Source: Luteimonas rhizosphaericola
GTDB lineage: Bacteria > Pseudomonadota > Gammaproteobacteria > Xanthomonadales > Xanthomonadaceae
DNA length: 64,000 nt
Assembly: GCF_029888045.1 (NCBI RefSeq)
Contig: NZ_JARXRN010000021.1
Location: forward strand, 44,845 to 108,844
Direction: 5' to 3'
Part shown: piece by piece, positions 1-8,207 of the stretch
How positions within the stretch are numbered: position 1 is the stretch's first letter
How the letters are laid out: every line of letters starts with the position of its first letter
The notes under the pieces: generated by a model
Told to the model about the DNA's origin: nothing
The model's input: the letters and a program-made list of their open reading frames with translations, nothing else
Database searches by the model: none
Position numbers and translations under genes: made by a program

Positions 1-134
1 GCCTGCAGCGCCGCCTGCGCGGCGCGGCAATGGCCGCACCACGATGCACCGAACTCGACCAGCACCACGCCGGGCATGGCGTCGAGTTCGGCACGCGCGG
101 GCTCCGCTTCCGCGTAATCTGGCCGGTATGTCAT
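1..134 (-). CDS. thioredoxin-family protein, N-terminal part (runs off window)
   Basis: Reading the minus strand from an ATG at 132-134 gives about 44 residues ending at the window edge. They include EFGASWCGHCRAAQ, a thioredoxin-fold active site with a CGHC redox pair in the usual place, about 30 residues from the start. No signal peptide is visible, so a cytoplasmic disulfide reductase role is likely. The C-terminal two thirds lie outside the window, so the exact thioredoxin subtype cannot be decided. It is followed upstream on the same strand by the host-attachment family gene. Confidence 0.7.
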   Translation of the reverse strand, partial: MTYRPDYAEAEPARAELDAMPGVVLVEFGASWCGHCRAAQAALQ

Positions 135-174
135 CCCGTGAGCTCCCGCTGCCTGCCCGGTGCGCGCGGCGCGC

Positions 175-591
175 CTAGTGCGGTGCGCGCAGCGCCTGCT
201 CGATCTGTTCCAGCGGTGCGTTGGTCAGGGTCTTGGCCAGTTCGGTCACGGTGCGCGCGACGACTTCCTTGTGCAGCAGCGGGCGCATCCGCCCGAGCGT
301 GGTCGGATCGGCGATCAGCACCAGCGCCTCGTACTGGTGCTTGAGCGCACCCTCGTTGAGCGCCAGCGCCAGTTGCTTGGCGAAGGTCGCCTCGTCGATC
401 TGCTGCCCGGTCGACTCCCCCGGCATGCTGCCCGCGGGGCCGTCGTCATCCATGTTCATCAGCTCGCGCAGCTCCACCTGGTGCAGCGAGAGCGCGCGCT
501 CGTCACCCTTGTTGCGGAACAGGCGCGCGCCGCCGCCGTCGGCGACGACCACCAGGGCTTCGGAGGGAATCATGGTCACGGGCATCTCCAC
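175..591 (-). CDS. host-attachment family protein (baeRF/Host_attach type)
   Basis: Up to 138 residues. The segment ALVVVADGGGARLFRNKG near the start and VLIADPTTLGRMRPLLHKEV in the second half match the Host_attach family, named for an Agrobacterium attachment protein and related to archaeal release-factor-like folds. The biochemical role of these bacterial members is not settled. The first codon at 591 is GTG; ATG codons three and seven codons later are equally possible starts because the Shine-Dalgarno signal is weak. It lies next to manganese catalase, a neighbourhood typical of stress genes. The family call is confident, the function is not. Confidence 0.75.
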   Translation of the reverse strand: MEMPVTMIPSEALVVVADGGGARLFRNKGDERALSLHQVELRELMNMDDDGPAGSMPGESTGQQIDEATFAKQLALALNEGALKHQYEALVLIADPTTLGRMRPLLHKEVVARTVTELAKTLTNAPLEQIEQALRAPH

Positions 592-701
592 TGGAATCGG
601 AGTACTACCTTCTCCGAGCGCGGATCAAGATGGCGTGACCTGCAGGTCGACGGGCGGCTTCCGCCTGTCGCGCCGCCACGCGCCCAGCCGCTGGATGCCA
701 G

Positions 702-724
702 CGCGCCCGGCAATGCCGGGCGCG
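702..724 (-). terminator. GC-rich hairpin downstream of manganese catalase
   Basis: Ten-base perfect inverted repeat (cgcgcccggc / gccgggcgcg) with a three-base loop, 28 bases after the catalase stop codon. There is no T tract, so termination strength is unknown. Confidence 0.4.
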
Positions 725-751
725 TTGGACTGCACGGGGAGTGCGCCGTAC

Positions 752-1753
752 TCAGCGCTTCGACCGGGACTTGCCCTTGGCCGCCGGGGTGGATTTCCCG
801 GGCCTGGATCGCTTGCCCGCCTCCGCGTCCGCGGGGCTGTCCCCGGCGTCGAGCTCGACCTTGGTGGTGCGCGCCATGGTGCCCTCCGCCTTGCCCAGCT
901 CGATGCCCGTCACCGGGTTGGCGTCGGGCGCCGACGTGGATCGATCGGCCATCGCGTCGACGAGCTTCTTCTGCGCCGCCGGCAGGCGCACGCTCGCCGA
1001 TCCGTCGCCGCCGTCGACCGCGGTGAACCGCGCGGGATCGCTGACGTAGTCGAAGTTCTCGTCGCTGTTCCAGGGTCCGCGCATGTCGCCCTCGCCCTGC
1101 GAGGTGTTGACGTACATTTCCTCGAACTCCGGCATGCCGGCCAGCTTGCCCGGCGGGAAGTTCGGCTCGATCGCGTACAGCGCCTTCTCGAACGACTTCT
1201 GGTGCGACATCTCGCGCGTCATGAGGAAGGTGAGCGCTTCCTTGACGCCGGGATCGGCGGTGACGTTGATCAGCCGCTCGTAGACGATCTTCGCGCGCGC
1301 CTCGGCCGCGATGTTCGAGCGCAGGTCCGCGGTGGGCTCGCCGATGCTGTCGATGTAGCCCGCGGTCCACAGCTGGCCGCCGGAATTGATCAGGGCCGGT
1401 CCGCCGCCGTACAGCACCTGGGTCAGGTGCGAATCGTTGCCCGCGCCCTGCAGCGAGCGGAACAGCTCGCCTTCTTCCTCGACCGCCTCGGCCAGCCGGC
1501 CCTTGGCGCCCTTGTTGAGCATGCACACCAGCGAGCCGATCACTTCCAGGTGGCTGAGTTCCTCGGTGGAGATGTCGAGCAGCATGTCCTTGCGGCCCGG
1601 ATCGTCCTCCGCCAGCGCTTGGGTGAAGTAGCGCATCGCCGCGGCAAGCTCGCCCTGCGGACCACCGAACTGCTCGAGCAGCAGGTTCGCCAGCGCGGGG
1701 TTGGGTTCGGAGACGCGGACGGTGTACTGGAGTGTCTTGTTGTGGGTGAACAT
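752..1753 (-). CDS. manganese (non-heme) catalase
   Basis: 333 residues, a usual length for the family. It breaks down hydrogen peroxide with a di-manganese centre. The ligands known from Lactobacillus plantarum catalase can be placed: Glu35 (GGPQGE), Glu65 and His68 (STEELSH), Glu151 (AAEARAKIVYE) and His184 (REMSH). The core is a four-helix bundle. The C-terminal 60 residues are low-complexity, rich in Ala, Asp and basic residues, ending in SRSKR. No signal peptide is seen, so it acts in the cytoplasm. It probably belongs with the neighbouring stress genes; a DUF892 ferritin-like protein lies 12 kb away. Confidence 0.93.
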   Translation of the reverse strand: MFTHNKTLQYTVRVSEPNPALANLLLEQFGGPQGELAAAMRYFTQALAEDDPGRKDMLLDISTEELSHLEVIGSLVCMLNKGAKGRLAEAVEEEGELFRSLQGAGNDSHLTQVLYGGGPALINSGGQLWTAGYIDSIGEPTADLRSNIAAEARAKIVYERLINVTADPGVKEALTFLMTREMSHQKSFEKALYAIEPNFPPGKLAGMPEFEEMYVNTSQGEGDMRGPWNSDENFDYVSDPARFTAVDGGDGSASVRLPAAQKKLVDAMADRSTSAPDANPVTGIELGKAEGTMARTTKVELDAGDSPADAEAGKRSRPGKSTPAAKGKSRSKR

Positions 1754-1895
1754 GGTTCGGTTCCCTTGCCGTTCGGCAGGTGGTGGAAGAGGTTGGTTCG
1801 ATTGCCGGCGCGCGTTGACGCGTCACCCAAGCGCGCGGGTTCGCGCGGGAGGGCCTGGTCGACGCTGGCGCCGCGACAGATGGAGTCTCGGCCGA

Positions 1896-2102
1896 TCAGC
1901 GCCGGGTCGCCGGTGGCCGCTTCTCGGGTTCGGGCGGCGCGTGGCGCTGGGTGCCACCCTCGTGGATCGGCATGCGGTCCTTGCCGAAGGGCGACCAGCT
2001 GTTGCGGTCGCCGCTTCCGTGGGGATAGGAGCGCTGTTCGCGCTCCAGCTGGTCGGACCCGGGTGCGTCGGGTGGGAGTCCGGAGTCCTTGTCCTTGCTC
2101 AT
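1896..2102 (-). CDS. small hydrophilic hypothetical protein (68 aa)
   Basis: 68 residues from ATG at 2102, beginning MSKDKDSGLPPDAPGSDQLE and ending EPEKRPPATRR. It is strongly hydrophilic and probably disordered, with no motif I recognise. The frame is open further upstream, but the stretch before this ATG is arginine-rich and not protein-like, so the short form is preferred. It lies between manganese catalase and another small disordered protein on the same strand, which suggests small stress or desiccation proteins, but this is inference from context only. Confidence 0.5.
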   Translation of the reverse strand: MSKDKDSGLPPDAPGSDQLEREQRSYPHGSGDRNSWSPFGKDRMPIHEGGTQRHAPPEPEKRPPATRR

Positions 2103-2166
2103 GGCGAGCCCCGCCGCTGTGGACGAAACGAGCGTACTTCGCGCACGCGAAGTGGGCGGCACATCG

Positions 2167-2364
2167 TCAGTGCCCCTGCAGTTCGGGATCACGATCCGGT
2201 CCGGAGCCCGGGTCCTGGCGCGGCTGCTGGCCGGGTTGCTGCCCGGGGAACCGCTGCGGATCGGTGCGGGGCTGCCCGGGATCCTGCGCCGGTGGCGCGT
2301 GTCCGGGATCATCCCGATCCGGTGTGCCGTGGGCCTGTGGCTGCTGATCGTGCTGCGCAGACAT
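2167..2364 (-). CDS. small Gln/Pro/Asp-rich hypothetical protein (65 aa)
   Basis: 65 residues from ATG at 2364, preceded by a good Shine-Dalgarno (gaagga, about 8 bases upstream). Composition is dominated by Gln, Pro, Asp, Gly and His (FPGQQPGQQPRQDPGSG). It has no hydrophobic core, so it is probably intrinsically disordered. No known family is recognised. It has the same strand and style as the 68-residue protein just downstream; the two may be co-transcribed. Confidence 0.5.
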   Translation of the reverse strand: MSAQHDQQPQAHGTPDRDDPGHAPPAQDPGQPRTDPQRFPGQQPGQQPRQDPGSGPDRDPELQGH

Positions 2365-2543
2365 GTGATGGGTCCTTCGTCGCGAGCGGGGTGTCGCCAC
2401 GGCAAGGTGCGCGCCTTCCAATGCAGAGGGCGTGAGGGGGATTCATCAAACTGACCGCCGCCTTCGGCATGCGCCTATGTGCATCGCGCGCACCTCACGC
2501 GCGCCCCGGCGCGGTGTCCGACGCGCGGGCACGCCGATCCTCC

Positions 2544-4073
2544 TCATGCCTGCGGCCGGGATTCCGCCTTCGGCTCGGCCACTTCCCGCCCGGCCTGCGC
2601 GCGGCCGGCCATTTCCGCGCCCGCATCCGAGGCCAGCCTGCGCATCTGCCAGGTCGAGACCACCGACACCAGCCCCACGGTGAGGAAGGCGAACGTGAAA
2701 TTGATCGGTGCGTCGTCGGCGCGTCCCGACAACGTGCCGGCCAGGCTCAGCGCGAAGCCGCCGATGGTGACGCCCAGCGCGAGCGCGACCTGCTGCGCCA
2801 TCGCGGCCAGGCTGCTGGCCTGGCTCATGCGCGCCTGGTCGATGTCCGCGTAGGCGATCGCGTTGAGGCTGGTGAACTGCAGCGAGCGCAGGAAGCCGCT
2901 GGCCAGCAGCACGCCCACCATCAGCGGGTACGGTGTGTCCGCCCGGAACAGGCCGAAGCCGCACAGCATCAGCGAGGCCGCCAGTCCGTTCCACACCAGT
3001 ACCGGCCGGAAGCCGAAGCGGTGCAGGATGCGCGGCGCCACCACCTTCATCACCATCGCGCCCGCGGTCGAGGTGAAGGTGACCAGCCCCGACTCCAGCG
3101 GGTCGAGCCCGAACGAGAGCTGCAGCATCAGCGGCAGCAGGAACGGCGTGGCGCCGATGCCGATGCGGAACAGCGAACCGCCCACCACCGCCGTGCGGAA
3201 GGTGGGGACGCGCAGCAGGTCCAGGCGCAGCAGGGGTTGCGGATGCGTGCGCGCATGGCGGACATACCCCGCCAGCAGGCCCGCGCCGGCCAGCATGCAT
3301 GCGGCCAGCACCGCGCCCGGCACCAGGCCGCGGCCGATCGCCGAGAGCCCGAACATCGCCAGCGCCAGCCCGCTCGCCGAGAGCAGGAATCCGCGCACGT
3401 CCAGCGGCCCCACCGCCTGGCGCAGCTCCGGAATGTGCCGCCACGCAAGCCACATCCCCAGCAGGCCCATGGGAATGTTGATCAGGAAGATGAAGCGCCA
3501 GTGCGCGTAGGTGGTGATCGCGCCGCCCAGCACCGGCCCCAGCATCGGGCCCAGCATGGCCGGGATGGTCAGCCAGCTGAGCGCCCGCACCAGTTCGGAC
3601 TTCTCCACGCTCCGCAGCAGCACCAGCCGCCCCACCGGCACCATCATCGCCCCGCCCATGCCCTGTACGAAGCGCCCGGCCACCAGCTGCCCCAGGCCGT
3701 CGCTGGCCGCGCAGCCCAGCGAGCCGAGCAGGAACACCGCGATCGCGGCGATGAACACGCGCCGCGCGCCGAAGCGGTCCGCCACCCAGCCGCTGACCGG
3801 GATGAACACGGCCAGCGCCAGCATGTAGGTGGTGATCGCCAGCTTCAGCGCCACGGGCTCGACGCCGAGGTCGGCGGCGATCTGCGGCAGCGAGGTGGAG
3901 ATCGCCGTGGAGTCCATGTTCTCGATGAACAGCGCGGTGGCGACGATCAGCGGGAGCAGGCGTTGGGGTGGCAATGCGGCGACGGCGACGGGCGGATGCG
4001 CATTGTCGGGCGGCAGCCGCGGACGCGGCGTGAGCGCGCCCGCATGCGGAGGTCCATGCAGGCGTGTCTGCAT
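2544..4073 (-). CDS. MFS drug efflux transporter, DHA2 (EmrB/QacA) family
   Basis: 509 residues, the normal size for 14-helix DHA2 exporters. The first membrane helix carries ENMDSTAISTSLPQIAADLG, the family hallmark with the conserved Asp. The loop between helices 2 and 3 has motif A (GWVADRFGARRVF). Motif C-like glycine/proline-rich sequence follows (PAMLGPMLGPVLGG). It should export hydrophobic drugs or toxic compounds across the inner membrane using the proton gradient. No EmrA-type adaptor gene lies next to it. It is divergent from the HWE kinase gene. Confidence 0.9.
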   Translation of the reverse strand: MQTRLHGPPHAGALTPRPRLPPDNAHPPVAVAALPPQRLLPLIVATALFIENMDSTAISTSLPQIAADLGVEPVALKLAITTYMLALAVFIPVSGWVADRFGARRVFIAAIAVFLLGSLGCAASDGLGQLVAGRFVQGMGGAMMVPVGRLVLLRSVEKSELVRALSWLTIPAMLGPMLGPVLGGAITTYAHWRFIFLINIPMGLLGMWLAWRHIPELRQAVGPLDVRGFLLSASGLALAMFGLSAIGRGLVPGAVLAACMLAGAGLLAGYVRHARTHPQPLLRLDLLRVPTFRTAVVGGSLFRIGIGATPFLLPLMLQLSFGLDPLESGLVTFTSTAGAMVMKVVAPRILHRFGFRPVLVWNGLAASLMLCGFGLFRADTPYPLMVGVLLASGFLRSLQFTSLNAIAYADIDQARMSQASSLAAMAQQVALALGVTIGGFALSLAGTLSGRADDAPINFTFAFLTVGLVSVVSTWQMRRLASDAGAEMAGRAQAGREVAEPKAESRPQA

Positions 4074-4287
4074 GCGTATCGTCGGGCCGGTGCGGGCGCC
4101 GGACCGCGCGTGGACACGTCCGTCCGCGCACCTGCTGGTCGGGCGGCGGCCTGCATGCCCCGTCGCAGGCCGCCTTCACGGTGCACCCACGTCGCGTCGC
4201 TAGGCTTCGCACGTTCGCAGTCTCCGGAATACACAAGTCTTGGACGGTCCCACGCCGCGCGGGAACGATGCTGCCGGCAACGCACAG

Positions 4288-5625
4288 ATGCGCCTCTACG
4301 AGGCCATCCTCCAGTCGAGCCCGGACCTGATGTACGTGTTCGACCGGCAGCATCGTTTCATCTATGCCAACCAGGCCCTGCTCTCGATGTGGGGCATGGA
4401 GGCCGAGCAGGCCATGGGAAAGACCTGCCTTGAACTGGGGTATGCGCCCTGGCATGCGGCGATGCACGACGAGGAGATCGAGCGCGTGGTCGCCACCCGG
4501 GCCCCGATCCGCGGCGACGTCCCGTTCCACCACGCGACGCTGGGAACGCGCGTCTACGATTACATCTTCGTCCCCGTGCTGGGCCCGGATGGCGAGGTCG
4601 AAGCGATCGCCGGCACCACCCGCGACGTCACCGACCGCAAGCGCCAGGAAGAGGCGCTGCGCCACAGCGAAGAGCGGTTCCGGGCGATGGTGACCGCCAG
4701 TTCGGACCTGATCTACCGCATCACGCCGGACTGGCGCGAGGTCGAGGTCGTGGGGGGACGCGCGGTCAGCAAGCTGCCGCGCGGCCAGCCCATCGACTGG
4801 TCGACCGAGCACATCCATCCCGAAGACCGTCCGGCCGTGCTCGACGCCATCCAGCGCGCGCGAGCCACCACGGAGTCCTACCAGGCGCAGCACCGGGTCC
4901 GGATCGACGGCGAGCAGTGGAACTGGATCAGTTCCCACGCCGTCCCGGTGCAGGATGCGGAGGGCCAGGTGCTGGAGTGGTTCGGCGCCGCCACCGACAT
5001 CACCGAGCGCGTGCACCACGAACAGCACCTGCACCTGCTGATCAACGAGCTCAACCACCGGGTCAAGAACACGCTGGCGATCGTGCAGTCGATGGTGCTG
5101 CAGACGCTGCGCACCTGCCCCGACGCCGGGCGCGCCGCCGAGCTGATCGAAGCGCGCCTGCAGGCCCTGGCCGGCACCCACGACATGCTCACGCGCAGCA
5201 TGTGGACCGGTGCCACCGTGGACGAGATCGTGCGCATGGCGATGGGGCATTGCCTCGAGGTCGACCCCGACCGCTTCGACGTGCAGGGTCCGCAGGTGAC
5301 GCTGGAGCCCAAGCGCGCGGTGGCGCTGGCGATGGCGCTGCACGAGCTGTGCACCAACGCACTCAAGTACGGGTCGCTGTCCGTGCCCGGCGGGCGCGTG
5401 CGCATGCACTGGATGCGCAAGGACGGCGAGGACGCGCGCCTGGTCATCGACTGGGAGGAAACCGGCGGTCCGCCGGTCGAGGGAGAGCCGGAGCGGCGCG
5501 GATTCGGCACGCGGCTGCTGCAGCGTGGGCTCAAGCACGATCTCGGCGGCGACGTCTCGCTCGAATTCGCGCCAGCCGGTGCGCGTTGCCACATCGAAAC
5601 CCCGCTGCCGGCGCAGGTCGCGTGA
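4288..5625 (+). CDS. PAS-PAS sensor histidine kinase, HWE/HisKA_2 family
   Basis: 445 residues from ATG 4288. A TTG at 4240 would add 16 residues; neither start has a clear Shine-Dalgarno. PAS domain 1 is about 1-115 and PAS 2 about 125-240 (PAC motif FGAATDITER). The dimerisation domain has the phospho-acceptor in INELNHRVKN (His257), typical of HisKA_2/HWE kinases. The ATP-binding domain has the N box ALHELCTNALKYG and a WEE triplet (about 389-391), the feature that names HWE kinases. It is soluble, so it senses a cytoplasmic cue. The receiver gene 95 bases downstream is its likely partner. Confidence 0.9.
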   Translation: MRLYEAILQSSPDLMYVFDRQHRFIYANQALLSMWGMEAEQAMGKTCLELGYAPWHAAMHDEEIERVVATRAPIRGDVPFHHATLGTRVYDYIFVPVLGPDGEVEAIAGTTRDVTDRKRQEEALRHSEERFRAMVTASSDLIYRITPDWREVEVVGGRAVSKLPRGQPIDWSTEHIHPEDRPAVLDAIQRARATTESYQAQHRVRIDGEQWNWISSHAVPVQDAEGQVLEWFGAATDITERVHHEQHLHLLINELNHRVKNTLAIVQSMVLQTLRTCPDAGRAAELIEARLQALAGTHDMLTRSMWTGATVDEIVRMAMGHCLEVDPDRFDVQGPQVTLEPKRAVALAMALHELCTNALKYGSLSVPGGRVRMHWMRKDGEDARLVIDWEETGGPPVEGEPERRGFGTRLLQRGLKHDLGGDVSLEFAPAGARCHIETPLPAQVA

Positions 5626-5719
5626 CGCATCCGCGTTCCGATGCCCGCGGTCCGCGCTTGCATTCCGGCCCCGCTCGCACCGATCCTGTCCGCCGCCACG
5701 CCTGTCCATGAGGAACGCC

Positions 5720-6088
5720 ATGCCACGTCGGGTACTCATCGTCGAAGACGAATCGCTCCTGGTCATGGTGCTCGAGGACGTGTTGCCCGCGCTGGGCTGC
5801 GAGGTCGCCGCCACCGCGCATTCGGTCGAGTCCGCCCTGGAGGCCCTGGCCGACGACGACCGGGTCGACCTCGCGATCCTCGACGTGAACCTCGCCGGGG
5901 ACGATTCCTTTCCGATCGCCGATGCGCTGCACGCGCGCGGCATCCCGTTCTTCTTCGCGACCGGCTACGGCGCGTCGGTGCTGCCCGAACGCCATGCCGA
6001 TGCTCCATTGATCAAGAAGCCCTACGGCCAGCGCGATCTCGAAGCCGCCCTCGCCCGCATGCCGCAGCGCCCGCCGCTGCCCAACTGA
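5720..6088 (+). CDS. single-domain response regulator (CheY-like receiver)
   Basis: 122 residues consisting of one receiver domain: acidic pocket (LIVEDES), phospho-acceptor Asp in AILDVNLAGD, Thr in FFATGYG and Lys in LIKKPYG. No output domain follows, so signalling must pass through protein contact or a phosphorelay. ATG 5720 is preferred because AGGA lies 5 bases before it; ATG 5708 in the same frame is the alternative. It follows the HWE kinase in the same direction and is probably co-transcribed. Single-domain receivers next to HWE kinases are common in proteobacteria. Confidence 0.88.
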   Translation: MPRRVLIVEDESLLVMVLEDVLPALGCEVAATAHSVESALEALADDDRVDLAILDVNLAGDDSFPIADALHARGIPFFFATGYGASVLPERHADAPLIKKPYGQRDLEAALARMPQRPPLPN

Positions 6089-6267
6089 GCATCGGCGGCC
6101 TGCTCGCGCGCCCGGTCGCCGGCGAGCGGCAGGACGCGCGTTCCGCGCATCGCTGCCCGTTCCGCAGCCCGTGATATGGCCAGTTCCCTGCGGATCGACG
6201 CCTCCGCATCCGCGCTGGATCGCGTGCGCGTGAACAGGATTCAGGCATCTGAATCACCCCGCGCGTG

Positions 6268-6290
6268 TTTTCACGAAGTCGTGGCAAGCC
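6268..6290 (+). promoter_or_regulatory. possible shared upstream motif, copy 1 (TTTTCAC...GTCG.G.CAA)
   Basis: ttttcacgaagtcgtggcaa lies 60 bases before the 137-residue gene. A very similar string (ttttcaccacgtcgcgacaa) occurs at 9286-9308 before the RsbRD kinase. It could be an alternative sigma-factor promoter or an operator; the type cannot be decided from two copies. Confidence 0.3.
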
Positions 6291-6349
6291 GTCGCCCACA
6301 TTGGCTCCATCGGGGCTCCCCCACCCCGGCGCCCACGGAGCACTCGCGC

Positions 6350-6763
6350 ATGTCAGTCGTTTCCATGGAAGACCCCTTCACCGCCTCATCCCGTCCTGCC
6401 CGCGCCGCTCGCCGCGCTGAGTCGTCCACGCGGCGCAAGCCGGACGTGCTGGAGGAGTGCGTGACGGAATTCACCCGGCGCCTGCGCACCAGCGTGTCGC
6501 TGCCCGAGGACGACGAGCACTTCTGGGCGCGCGTCGCCGCGGACATCGATGCGCTGAAAGCGCGCTGCCAGCCGCAGGATGCCTTCGCGTTCGAGCTCAA
6601 GGCCGCGCGCGTGCTGGCCGAGTACGGCTTCACCACATGGCCCGAATCGCTGCAGTCGTCCGCGCACCGGGACACCGTGCCCGAGGAAGCCCCGGCGCCC
6701 ACCCCGTTCGCCGTCGGCCAGGACATGGCAGCGGCCGATCGCGCCCTCAACCGCGCCTCCTGA
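6350..6763 (+). CDS. hypothetical soluble protein (137 aa)
   Basis: 137 residues from ATG 6350, with GGAG about 9 bases upstream. The first 35 residues are basic and low-complexity (SRPARAARRAESSTRRK). The middle is helical and protein-like (EECVTEFTRRLRTSVSL, DDEHFWARVAADIDALKARC). The tail is Pro/Ala-rich. No family is recognised and there are no membrane segments. The reading frame remains open upstream to 6176, but that part reads as arginine-rich non-coding sequence. Confidence 0.6.
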   Translation: MSVVSMEDPFTASSRPARAARRAESSTRRKPDVLEECVTEFTRRLRTSVSLPEDDEHFWARVAADIDALKARCQPQDAFAFELKAARVLAEYGFTTWPESLQSSAHRDTVPEEAPAPTPFAVGQDMAAADRALNRAS

Positions 6764-7044
6764 CGCGCCAGTCTGCCTGGAAAGGCGATCGATCCAGGCA
6801 ACGCGCGATCCGGCCGCTTCGCCCGGTGCAATGCCGCCAGCGATGCCGTCCGCTGCGAGGCGGGCGCGACTCTCCCCCGAGTGATCCCGCCCAGCGAGAG
6901 CGCACCCGCTCCGACGCCATACGACAGGCGGCAGCGACGGGCCTCCCAGGTGCAACGATGTCCGCGCCCCGGCCCGCACCGGCCTGCATGTCGCCTTGAC
7001 ACCCGCGGGCCTAGGCTGGACACCGGCAGGTTGGAGGACGGGCG

Positions 7045-7326
7045 ATGCAGATGACCTTTGTCGGTGGTCCCTGGGACGGTGCCTCCTGCCCCTGTCCCGT
7101 GACCTTGCCGGATCGCATCGAAGGCCCCGACCAGACCGTATACGTGTCGTGGAACGAGCACCCTGCCGTGGCCGGCATCCTCGCCGAACCCCTGGCCGAC
7201 GCCTACACCTTCGCCGCCGCCGCGCTCGGTCCGCGTGAACTGCTCGAACGCGTCGAGCACCTGCAGAGCCTGCACGAGCAGCGTCCTGATCCGCATGCCG
7301 TGCGCCGGTCGGACCGCGCGGACTGA
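7045..7326 (+). CDS. hypothetical protein (93 aa)
   Basis: 93 residues with a strong Shine-Dalgarno (ggagga) before ATG 7045. It starts MQMTFVGGPWDGASCPCP, a pattern I recognise only loosely from small uncharacterised proteins that begin with a 'GGP.DG' strand. A beta-rich first half (QTVYVSWNEHPAVAG) and a short helix (ELLERVEHLQSLHEQ) follow. It ends 10 bases before the next small gene, so the two are probably one operon. Function unknown. Confidence 0.65.
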   Translation: MQMTFVGGPWDGASCPCPVTLPDRIEGPDQTVYVSWNEHPAVAGILAEPLADAYTFAAAALGPRELLERVEHLQSLHEQRPDPHAVRRSDRAD

Positions 7327-7336
7327 CGCAGACCCG

Positions 7337-7531
7337 ATGACGCCCCTCGACAAGCCCCTGCGCCGCGAAGTCCGGATCGACGGTACGCCCTACACGCTCA
7401 CCCTCGACCCCGACGGACTGAAACTGGTTCCGAAAGGCCGGCGCAAGGGACTCGAACTGCGCTGGCAGGATCTGGTCAGCGGCGATGCGGCGCTGGCCAC
7501 CGCGCTGCAGGCATCGCTCGAAGCGCCCTAG
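7337..7531 (+). CDS. hypothetical protein (64 aa)
   Basis: 64 residues from ATG 7337: MTPLDKPLRREVRIDGTPYT, then a beta-hairpin-like run (LTLDPDGLKLVPKGRRKGLEL) and LRWQDLVSGDAALATALQAS. The pattern suggests a small beta-strand domain with a C-terminal helix. No family name is known to me. The short gap after the 93-residue gene suggests co-transcription. Confidence 0.6.
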   Translation: MTPLDKPLRREVRIDGTPYTLTLDPDGLKLVPKGRRKGLELRWQDLVSGDAALATALQASLEAP

Positions 7532-7597
7532 TCCGGGCGCACCACGGACCCGGGCGCTGCCGACGGCGTTTTCACGCGCCTGCGTCCATAAGGCCGC

Positions 7598-8092
7598 ATG
7601 GCCGAACCCCCCTTTCCTGCTGCAGCCGCACGCACCCTGGTGCTGTTGGCCGTCGCGCTCGCGCTGGCGGCCTGCGGCGACTATCCACGCGACGCCGACG
7701 ACATGACGGCCCGCGCCGCGGGTCAGGGCATGCGCGTGGGCGCCAGCCACGATCCGCCGTGGGTGCTGGTGGGGCCCGACGGCGACGTCACCGGGCCCGA
7801 GCCGGACTTCCTGCAGCGCTATGCCGATGCCCACGGCTACCGGCTGCACTGGATCGCCGGCGGCCACGATGCACTGATGCGCGACCTCGAACGCGCCCAC
7901 CTGCACGCCGTGGTCGGCGGCCACCACCGCAAGTCGCCGTGGATGCCGAAAGTCGCCTGGTCGCAGCCGCTGCACGTCCGGCCGTCCGACGATGCGCCGA
8001 TGCCGGAGCGCCGCATCGCGCTGCCGCCGGGGCAGTCGGCGTGGCAGCTCGCCTTCGACACCTACCTTGTCGGGCAGGAGCACGCGCCATGA
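7598..8092 (+). CDS. lipoprotein with solute-binding-protein-like domain
   Basis: 164 residues. Residues 1-26 form a lipoprotein signal with lipobox ALAAC. The rest resembles the first lobe of family 3 solute-binding proteins: RVGASHDPPWVLVGPDGDVTG is the typical opening strand and loop. It then moves almost directly to a short closing segment (PPGQSAWQLAFDTYLVGQ). A full two-lobe protein would be about 250 residues, so this is either a compact variant or a truncated gene. It would sit in the periplasm anchored to a membrane. The cation transporter gene follows 115 bases downstream, and the two may work together. Confidence 0.65.
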   Translation: MAEPPFPAAAARTLVLLAVALALAACGDYPRDADDMTARAAGQGMRVGASHDPPWVLVGPDGDVTGPEPDFLQRYADAHGYRLHWIAGGHDALMRDLERAHLHAVVGGHHRKSPWMPKVAWSQPLHVRPSDDAPMPERRIALPPGQSAWQLAFDTYLVGQEHAP

Positions 8093-8207
8093 GCCGTGGG
8101 CACCGCCTCGCGGCCCTGAGTGGCGCGCGATCCGTCGCGGGTGCCCGCCTGCGCAGTGCCCGCGCACGACCGTCCCACCCGGGACGTCCCGTCCGGAGCA
8201 CCGCCCG

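Noticed and set aside
2446..5943. A long minus-strand open frame across the MFS and HWE kinase genes
   Set aside because: Low-complexity translation and overlap with two genes that carry intact family motifs in other frames.
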